Shown here one piece after another: positions 57,701-64,000 of a stretch of 64,000 nucleotides of DNA. The stretch lies in contig JAHDVF020000444.1 of the NCBI GenBank assembly GCA_022606425.2, positions 496,001 through 560,000 on the forward strand. The letters are read 5' to 3'. This DNA is from Lepidostoma basale. Taxonomy: Eukaryota; Arthropoda; Insecta; Trichoptera; Lepidostomatidae. A program made the position numbers and the translations under genes. Under the pieces are notes generated by a model that searched no databases, was not told the origin of the DNA, and was given only the letters and a program-made list of their open reading frames with translations. Position 1 is the first letter of the stretch, and each line of letters opens with the position of its first letter.

Positions 57701-57889
57701 TACCCAATACGGCATCAGAAGAAGAAGGATATTGTTATAATAATTATTTTACATTGTTTAGGTGCCTCGACGGTGGAAGCTCAGATCAGAGTGGCCGTGG
57801 AGGTGGCGGAGCAGTTCGTTACCCTCGCCAAGCCATCTGAGAAGCCATTGGCCCAGGTGTGTGCAGTCAACCCACAGCTCCTGAATTGA
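51701..57889 (+). CDS. PHGDH: D-3-phosphoglycerate dehydrogenase
   Basis: Seven coding exons join in phase: 51701-51832, 52359-52510, 55187-55406, 56651-56783, 56869-56984, 57066-57168 and 57762-57889, 327 aa. It oxidises 3-phosphoglycerate to 3-phosphohydroxypyruvate with NAD+, the first step of serine synthesis in the cytosol. Visible: the substrate-side [16 protein letters not shown], the Rossmann motif GLGRVG (G150-G155), NVGRGG with catalytic R234, DVFEQEP with E263, and the TPHLGAS loop with H284. It is the short animal type without the C-terminal ACT and intervening domains, the usual length in insects (about 330 aa) versus 533 in man. A poly(A) signal AATAAA is at 57963-57968. LINEs, a palindromic repeat and a duplicated splice acceptor lie in its introns. 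Confidence 0.95.
52182..52320 (+). repeat. possible hAT-end fragment in intron
   Basis: CAGTGGCGGTCC matches the first bases of the hAT termini at 5831 and 8416, but no second end or duplication was found. Confidence 0.25.
53075..53880 (-). repeat. 300-bp dispersed repeat with a LINE nested in it
   Basis: Minus-strand copy of the repeat at 45215-45530, in two parts (53075-53265 and 53731-53880) separated by the LINE at 53266-53722. Confidence 0.55.
53266..53722 (-). mobile_element. LINE 3' fragment (QWIGHTLR family), with target duplication
   Basis: The minus strand encodes [54 protein letters not shown] and [13 protein letters not shown], then a short (GAA)n tail (plus TTCTTCATCTTC). It is flanked by ACAACAAT at 53258-53265 and 53723-53730, so it is a 5'-truncated insertion. 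Confidence 0.75.
54370..54880 (+). mobile_element. LINE 3' fragment (WFGHMERM family)
   Basis: It encodes [53 protein letters not shown] and [15 protein letters not shown], ending [13 protein letters not shown]. The tail is (GTTT)n after GTGATGGTTTG. One frameshift occurs near 54475 (RMC-TIYD). 5'-truncated, in PHGDH intron 3. Confidence 0.8.
54893..54955. repeat. inverted pair of hammerhead-like motifs (GCCTTAGCAAGGC type)
   Basis: The right side on the plus strand reads TTGATAA, a CTTAGGAAGG stem, then GCGAAAC. The left side on the minus strand reads TTTGATG-CCTTGCTAAGG-CGACACATGTT. Flanks (ACTTCTAGAAGTT...) match 55540-55680. Confidence 0.4.
55540..55680. repeat. near-perfect 140-bp palindromic repeat
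   Basis: The sequence from TTTTCTAGATGTTTTATTATA to TTGATAATACCTTAGCAAAG...AATAAAACTTTCCGAAAAC folds back on itself around ATGTATACAT at about 55610. The plus arm carries GTGAAACATGT and the minus arm GGAAAACATGTC. It is a member of the family at 31205, 54893 and 58980. Confidence 0.65.
55681..56250. other. intron 4 of PHGDH, AT-rich
   Basis: No gene is visible. 55955-55985 (+) is a further hammerhead-like scrap, CTGAAGATGGAG-ATTCTC-, without GAAAC. Confidence 0.35.
56255..56560 (-). mobile_element. LINE 3' fragment (WFGHMERM family)
   Basis: The plus strand is CTCACTAACCATCCCGCCGTC and then the complement of [14 protein letters not shown] and RMVKKVY-like codons, heavily mutated. In PHGDH intron 4. 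Confidence 0.6.
56598..56663 (+). repeat. tandem duplication of a 3' splice site
   Basis: The 23-base segment ATTTATTTAGATTATTGGTT(ATG) occurs at 56598-56620 and again at 56641-56663, so both the acceptor and the first 13 coding bases of PHGDH exon 5 are doubled, 43 bases apart. Using the upstream AG (56606-56607) would add 43 bases, shift the frame and hit a stop. Confidence 0.85.
57580..57735 (+). repeat. short repeat with (GAA)n end in PHGDH intron
   Basis: CCGCGGAATATAAGAGTTCC to CATCAGAAGAAGAAGG resembles the 3' tail of the GAA-tailed LINEs. Not classified further. Confidence 0.35.
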
Positions 57890-58257
57890 TAGATCCACAT
57901 TCCTCGCCAGTGAAATATTTTTTCTTTATTTCGCTTATATAATTAATATCATTGTTCACTTGAATAAAGTCTGTTAAATTGTATTGTGTTTTATCTAAAT
58001 AACAAAACATTTCTAATAACATTTAAAGCGTTGAAACTTTTTTGGTTCCATTTTATATAAAAACGGCAAGCAGCTGTTAAAATAAACATTCGAAGCTTTA
58101 AAAGCCACCCAATTGATTTCTCTAGATGTACAGATATAATTTTTAATTACCTACTTACTTTACTATTGACAAAAACGAAATAACAGTTTGAACTGATTGC
58201 ATGTTTATTGCCGCATACCCATCAAATAAGTTGATTAGTAAAAATGTATATTAGGTA

Positions 58258-58690
58258 CTCCATCACGCCATTTCTCTGGAGGGGTAGGCAGAGAGAATGG
58301 ACCGCCACACTACCAGATCTTGACACATCTCTCATGAGTCATACACGCACGTCGATTCATCCGACTTATAACATGACCGACCTTTAAAATTTGATTGATT
58401 TGATAATGCTGAGTCTTTCTCGGTCTCTCACGACTCCATTCGCATCGTTCACTAATAATTTTTTTAACCGTTCTTTTTTCACCCATGCGTTACATATGTC
58501 CAAACCATCACAGAGATCCATTAATAATTTTGTCCATATTTTTATCCCAATATCAGCATTTGAAATTCTGTCATACATCGATTTAACACAAATACGTCTA
58601 AGGGATCTCATCCCTACCGCATTTATTCTGCTGTCGTCCTACTTCTTGCAGTTCCATGCTTCACTTGCATACACCAGGGTTGGTACTAAA
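58258..58690 (-). mobile_element. LINE 3' fragment (WFGHMERM family)
   Basis: The plus strand is CCATCACGCC..., the complement of the LINE 3' end. The minus strand encodes EMRSLRRICVKSMYDRISNA and, out of frame, the GHM region. Decayed. Confidence 0.65.
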
Positions 58691-58878
58691 ACTCTAAAAT
58701 GGGATAAATCTACAAACGTTATGTTGATTCTTTGAATGAGTTATATTTATTATTCCTTTGACGTTTTATAATTCGAGCTTAAGAGGAACAGCAATGAAGA
58801 CAAATGACACCGTTTTTTTGGATTTTTGTACAATGATGTGAAACTCCATTTTTTTAAGATACGTAGCATTAAAAATAT

Positions 58879-58970
58879 CTCATTATTATGACGAAGGAAT
58901 CGGAACGTGTCCAGGCTTGAACTCAAGTCTCCTATATTAGGAGCCAAGCTTTCTGTCCCCTGGACCACCT
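58879..58970 (-). repeat. tRNA-derived SINE
   Basis: The most complete copy of the SINE family: GGTCCAGGGGACAGAAAGCT, GGCTCCTAATATAGGAGACT, B-box TGAGTTCAAGCC, then TCCGATTCCTTCGTCATAAT. Confidence 0.6.
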
Positions 58971-58979
58971 TTTTACCAC

Positions 58980-59060
58980 CTTTTTATTTAACATTTGATA
59001 ATACCCTAACAAGGCTAAACATGTCATTCCGATAAAATAAATAAAACTTCTAAAAAACAG
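58980..59060 (+). repeat. palindromic-family repeat with ACATGTC
   Basis: TTGATAATACCCTAACAAGG then CTAAACATGTCATTCC and AAAACTTCTAAAAAACAGAC. The palindrome ACATGT and GTC are intact, but GAAA is TAAA. Related to 55540-55680. Confidence 0.45.
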
Positions 59061-59094
59061 ACGTTTACATTCGTTTAGAATTAAAAAAAATATA

Positions 59095-59500
59095 CATTGA
59101 GTTGAGTAGAACGATATACTACAGATTCTCAAATGCTGATTATAAGAAAGGAATGTAAAGCGGAAGAAGGTGTTATGAACAAAATTACGAAAGGATCGCT
59201 GCGATGGTTCGGACATATGGAGCACATGGGTGGAGAAATAATGGTTTAGAAAGTATACGTTAATGATGTAAATGGAGTACGGAGTCGAGGCAGACCGAGG
59301 AAAAAATGGCATGACCAAATTAATCAAATTTTAAAGGTTGGTCATGTTAGAAGTCGGAGGAATCGACGTGCGTGTATGACTCGTTGTATGAATGTGGAGG
59401 AATCTAGAGAGGTTTGTCAGGATAAAGTAGTGTGGCGGTCCATTCTCACTGCCTACCCCTGCGGGGAAACGGCGTGATGGTTTGTTTGTTTGTTTTTACG
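59095..59500 (+). mobile_element. LINE 3' fragment (WFGHMERM family)
   Basis: It encodes YSNADYKKGM-like scraps, RWFGHMEHMGGEIMV-stop, [19 protein letters not shown] and the common ending before TGATGG-(TTTG)n. A stop and small indels inactivate it. Confidence 0.75.
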
Positions 59501-61900
59501 TTGAGTTCAATATTTAAACCAAGAATAATGTGTTTTTATGGTATTGAACGGAGACAAAGAAAATCTCAAAATTACCTCTAATATGAGAATATGTGAAAAA
59601 AACGAGGCTAATTACAAGTTAAGTACCTACTCGTAACATCCACTATTAACTAACGCTTTGACAAGGTAAGACCATAATATATAAACGTAAAAACTAACGC
59701 AACCGAGACAGTTTTTATTCTAAAATATTATATGAACTCTTAAGTAAAGCATGTATTTTTTTATCGCGTCGTTCACCAATATTTATATTTACACGTGTAC
59801 ATAAATTTACATATACATTTGTATGAAAAATAATTCCCCCCCTATAAGATACTCACTGACTTAATGATACATTAAAACTGACCTATCCGTGTTGAATACA
59901 CGCAGATAATTGTCGGTGAAAGGTGCAGTGCATGTTATTATAAAACATCGCGACAAAGCTGCATTCAAATTTATTTGTATCATTGAAATTCGTGTAGGGT
60001 AGACCGGAGGAGTTGCCATAAATTTAAATATACGAAAGAGGAAAAATATGATTTTTAATTCACGTAAAATATTAGGACATAATTAAGTACCTACCCAAAA
60101 CATTTATTTTTATTTTGAATGCATTTGCGATCAATCTTTACAGAGTTATGTACACAATTGAAGGCTGGTGGGGCTAAGTGGTTTAAACATAAAAGACAGA
60201 AAAAAGATAATAAAAAAATATTGTAACATCATCTTTAGGGCGAAGTTTGAACTACACTATATTATTCAATCAATTTGCACATTTGCACAGTTATTGGCCT
60301 TTGTGTTTAACAACAACTGCGATCAACAACTCATTTTTAACTTTTTAGATACTTGGCAGCTTTGTAAAGATCAGGCTTCAATTTATGATATGAGGGTATT
60401 ATTTGCAAACCCGGCAAAATCCACCAACAATCAAAAGTGAGATATCAATTGGCCTTATTCATAATACATTTGCACACAATTTTTATTGATTTTCAGTTTC
60501 AAATTCGGCTTCATTCTGAAGAATTTTGCTATTAAAATATAGGGTTTGTTGCAAACATGGCAACCTCCACTTGAGTGTTGCACTGGCAAACTCCAAAATG
60601 AAATTCATTATTTTACTTTAGTTATCAACATAATGATGATTATTTCATGGCTGATTACTTTTAAAATACTAACTGGTTGAGATGAAAAAAATATAATAAA
60701 TATCCAAAAAAGCGCATTTATTAGCGTATCAAAACATCTAATGATGGGGTTTGCCAGGTACTAATACCCTCAATACCTACAGAAAAATTCTCTGGTGCAT
60801 ACCATCGCATCGGTTCCATTTTCAAGAAGCTATCTCTATTTGTGTTCTTATATCCTGAAATCGGTTCCATTCATCCTTAAGCCAACAGCCTAGGTATTTG
60901 TATTGATTAATCTGCTCCAGCTTATCGTGTTCAACCAATTTTTGGTGTTACTCTATATAAATACTTGATATGCTCGTTCACTTATTCGATCTCATGGAGT
61001 TGAAATTTTGACCAATTTATCCCAGTCTCCCATACATCTAATATAAGTAAATATATATTATTATTTAATTAGTGCAACTATATTTATTGTTACACACCAA
61101 TGAACAACCAGGTATGACGATCATTAAGTTGACGTAAACGGGTATAAAATTTATGTAGGAATTAAGCTAAAAAGTTAAAATGTATTTAATTTAAGAGATA
61201 CGCAATGGAACACCTTATTCGATTTTAAACAGGTTAAACTCGTTTTATTTCTTTTTTAAGAATAAATATTTACTCGACAGAAATACATACGAACCAAAAT
61301 TTAATTTAATATATTTTTTAAAAACAAAGTATTTTCGCAACATTTTCAAATAATTATTCAAATGTGAATCCACAACACAACGTGAAAGCGAATATAGAGA
61401 AATATATAAAGAGTTTCATGTCATTCATATTAAAATATAATTTGTAAAGAATATTTAAAATTATTTAACCATTTTTATGATCGTTTTTTTTATTTACAAA
61501 AATATAACCAAAAATATTAGGTGATTTTTTATTTATTTAAAGAATTAACATAATTTAAAAGTTGTCCAGTTTAAAAAAGAGGCGAACTCAGTTCGTTAGT
61601 TTACCTTATGTAACGCAAACAAGTCGAAACGCACGAGCAGTGCTCGGGTTGGCGCGATACGATACACGCGCCGCGCGCGAACACTGCTCGTTCAAAAGCA
61701 TTAAGTGGTTTTAATAGCATTTTTTATATAATATGTTTATATTAGTCAAAACTTTGATTTTTCAATTTGTCAATTTTTATCCAAAGTAACAATGGAATTC
61801 CAGTGTTAACACGCCTTGATTAAGCTTGAATTAAGCGTAGAAAAAAAAATGTTTGAAAAAAAAAACAGTGTTTTAATTACGAAAAAACGTTATATAATAT
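59501..61900. other. AT-rich intergenic DNA
   Basis: No gene is recognised. Frame 60168-60440 (90 codons) has no family match by eye. 61345-61405 repeats 7640-7705. 61485-61710 on the minus strand is the second copy of the hairpin element at 35646-36000. Confidence 0.45.
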
Positions 61901-61914
61901 AACTGCATTAAAAG

Positions 61915-62600
61915 AAAGGGAATAAGTAAGCTGGCTGTAGAGAATCAACCCATAGAACAGGTTAGAACTTTCAGATATCTAGGCATAGACCTGGTTGGAG
62001 GAGCTGATCTATTTGAAAAAAATTCAATATGGAAAAACAAAGGCATGACCATTAAGAGTAAGACGAGAATCTATAACACAATATTCGATTGGGTCGAGAT
62101 AACCAAACCACAGAGCTAAAAATAAGAATTAGACTAAGCTGGGCAGCTTTCGGAAACGGGTTACATCCTTAAAAACCGGAAAATACCGATCAACTAGTCT
62201 ATGAAGCCTGCGTTCTGCCAGTAGGTATTTATGATCTTGAAACTGTTACATTGTCCAAATTGAAAGATTCATGTTAGGAATAAGCCTAAGAGACAGAATC
62301 AGAAACGATAACAAAGGTCACTGACATCATCCACCGGGTGGCGACTCTAAAATGGCAGTGGGAAAGTCACGTAGCCAGAAGCTCAGATGAAAAATGGACA
62401 AGAAGACTGCTGACTTGGAGACCGTGGACGGCAAAGAGAAGTGCAGGGCGACTACAACTACGGTGGAAGGATGATCTGAACAGACACGTCGGAATAACCT
62501 GGATGCAGTCTGCACAGGACAGAGTGACATGGAAGCGAATGGAGGAGGCCTTTGTCCAGGAGTGGACGGGAATAGGCTGAGGAAGAAGACGAGGAAGAAG
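61915..62600 (+). mobile_element. LINE reverse-transcriptase 3' part
   Basis: It encodes QPIEQVRTFRYLGIDLVGGA (the segment after the YADD box), then after a frameshift DLETVTLSKLKDS. From 62310 to the stop at 62578-62580 it encodes LTWRPWTAKRSAGRLQLRWK and VGITWMQSAQDRV. It ends in a GAAGAAGACGAGG tail, and the next element starts directly behind it. Matches 5055, 5412 and 13302. Confidence 0.7.
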
Positions 62601-62960
62601 AAAATCTATGAAGCACGCGTAAGACCAATAATAACATATGGCATTGAAGCAAGGACAGACACAGTTAGGACTAAACAAGAAGATGATAGCAAGCAAGACA
62701 GAATAAGAGAGATGTGTGAGGCTGAGGATATGATAAGATGGAGTAGACAACGAAAGAGGGACTGGTACGGTCATGTCCAAAGAATGGAAACCACCAGACT
62801 CCCATATATTGCAGTACATAGTCGGCCTCACGGGACTTCTCATGGAATATCTCCTAAAAGATGGAAGGACAGCTGGGAATCCACCTCACAGGAGGAGCAA
62901 CCCTCTAGAGAAAGATAGGTCTACACAGCAAGGAAGAAAAAGAAGAAGAAAAAAGATTAG
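62600..62960 (+). mobile_element. LINE 3' fragment (GHVQRMETTRLPYIA family)
   Basis: It encodes YEARVRPIITYGIEARTDT, RKRDWYGHVQRMETTRLPYI and KRWKDSWESTSQEEQPS, ending ER-stop near 62918, with a GAAGAAAAAGAAGAAG tail. It abuts the tail of the preceding LINE, a tail-to-head insertion. Relatives: 10740, 17750, 23330 and 39400. Confidence 0.75.
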
Positions 62961-63119
62961 TTAAATATAAAGTGTAATACAGTTGATTACAAAAATGAGC
63001 ATGTTCCACAAAATACACTCCCAAGTACATGACGTAGGGGTCAATACTGTCAGAGTGTGATTTGTCCCCTTACACGTGAACTTTATCCACTTTGGCTACC
63101 TTTTAAAAATGACTAACAA

Positions 63120-63300
63120 CTTTGGGGGGGAGGGGTAATGGACCCGTCCAGCGCCACTTCATTACTCCGCGCCGCTCTAAAACCATTCCAGTGTTCCTCA
63201 AATGAGCCCCCCCTCAGGTCTTGCCTTGCCCCCCCTTCTACCCCAGAAATACTCTCCACTACTGTTTTTAGGTTTTCGACCAGGGCCGGCAATAGGGATA
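63120..63300. other. GC-rich repeat scrap
   Basis: A GGGGGGGAGGGG start, C-rich middle, and CAGGGCCGGC at 63281, which resembles a hAT-type end. Only one end is seen. Confidence 0.3.
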
Positions 63301-63527
63301 CTTAAAACAACACATAAGGAACAAAATGTTTTTTTTTGTATTTAGGACATGATGCGGCGCAATATTGTTTGTCGAAAATAATAGCAAATATAAGAGATAA
63401 TTTAGTTAAAAAAATCACAAGATATTAAACAAATAACGTAATAATACACTTTTAGTAAATATTAGATATTAATCATTTTATAACGATACACAAAGTATGT
63501 GAGTTAAACATGACCGGATTCAGATAA

Positions 63528-63985
63528 CTAACTAACCATCACGCCGTCTCCTCGGCGGGGTAGGCAGAAATAATGGACCGCCACACTGTTCAGTCCTGAC
63601 ATACCTCTCTCGTGTCATGCACGCACGTCGATTTCTCCGACTCCTCACGTGATTGACACTTAATATTCGATTGATTTGATCGTGCCACGTTTTCCTCGAT
63701 CTTCCTCTATTTCTAGCTCCGTTCACGTTGTTTACATATACCTTCTTTACCATTCTGTCTTCACTCATTATTATCATGTGTCCAAACCATCTTAACGATC
63801 CTTTCATTATTTTGTTCACAACACTTTCATTCGCACCGCATTCACTTCTTATATTTGCATTTGAAACTCTATCATTAACAGATTTATCACACATTCGTCT
63901 TTGAGATATCATTTCTACTGCATTTATTCTACTTTCATCATTCTTTTGCCAATCCCATGTCGGCACAAGAAATAACAAATCAGAG
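63528..63985 (-). mobile_element. LINE 3' fragment (WFGHMERM family)
   Basis: The minus strand encodes DWQKNDESRINAVEM, RMCDKSVNDRVSNANIRS, RWFGHMIIMSEDRMVKKV and [16 protein letters not shown]. Its 3' end is the complement of ATAACTAACTAACCATCACGC. The frame shifts near 63620. It runs to the window edge. Confidence 0.75.
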
Positions 63986-64000
63986 TATTCCTTAATCCGT

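Noticed and set aside
57889..57970. PHGDH as a truncated gene lacking its C-terminal domains
   Set aside because: Insect enzymes of this type are about 330 aa, the stop is followed by a proper poly(A) signal, and catalytic residues are intact.
60168..60440. 90-codon plus-strand frame as a gene
   Set aside because: No recognisable motif, AT-rich codon use, no splice or promoter context.
1..64000. CRISPR array, operon or bacterial features
   Set aside because: No regularly spaced identical repeats; introns, poly(A) signals and transposons mark it as an animal genome.

Overview
This is a window of an insect nuclear genome. It is AT-rich, the genes have spliced introns with GT/AG borders, and repeats are dense. 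A lepidopteran is plausible but not proven. The pointers are a selenoprotein F homologue with Cys in place of Sec, an insect-length (327 aa) phosphoglycerate dehydrogenase, arthropod TCAGT initiators, a CCTAA (TTAGG-type) tract, and many non-LTR retroelement tails.

Layout. 1-21.7 kb: no host gene recognised; fragments of several non-LTR retroelement families, two hAT-type elements with 8-bp target duplications, tRNA-derived SINEs, and short repeats that resemble hammerhead ribozymes. 21.8-34.5 kb (+): a five-LIM-domain muscle protein of the Mlp84B type (492 aa). It has a GC-rich promoter, a noncoding first exon, two pairs of alternative exons inside LIM2, and a stop just after the LIM1 exon that could give a 95-aa single-LIM isoform. 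Its ninth coding intron holds an intronless selenoprotein F homologue on the opposite strand. 34.5-48.8 kb (-): the DNA-repair protein XPC/Rad4 (ten coding exons, about 1429 aa), convergent with the LIM gene, its introns carrying a mariner element, LINE fragments and other repeats. 48.8-51.1 kb: spacer with a LINE 3' half carrying a YADD box. 51.1-58.0 kb (+): D-3-phosphoglycerate dehydrogenase (PHGDH), eight exons, first noncoding, with LINE and palindromic-repeat insertions in its introns. 58-64 kb: repeats and AT-rich DNA.

The host genes are functionally unrelated (Z-disc/muscle scaffold, ER redox/folding, nucleotide excision repair, serine synthesis) and are linked only by position.

The most unusual pattern is a set of about 16 dispersed motifs built as CTGANGA-like core, stem-loop, GAAAC, a short palindrome (CAGCTG, ACATGT or ACCGGT) and often GTC. 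That is the layout of minimal hammerhead ribozymes. Several occur as head-to-head inverted pairs. The other main signal is the nested alternative exon set in the LIM gene.
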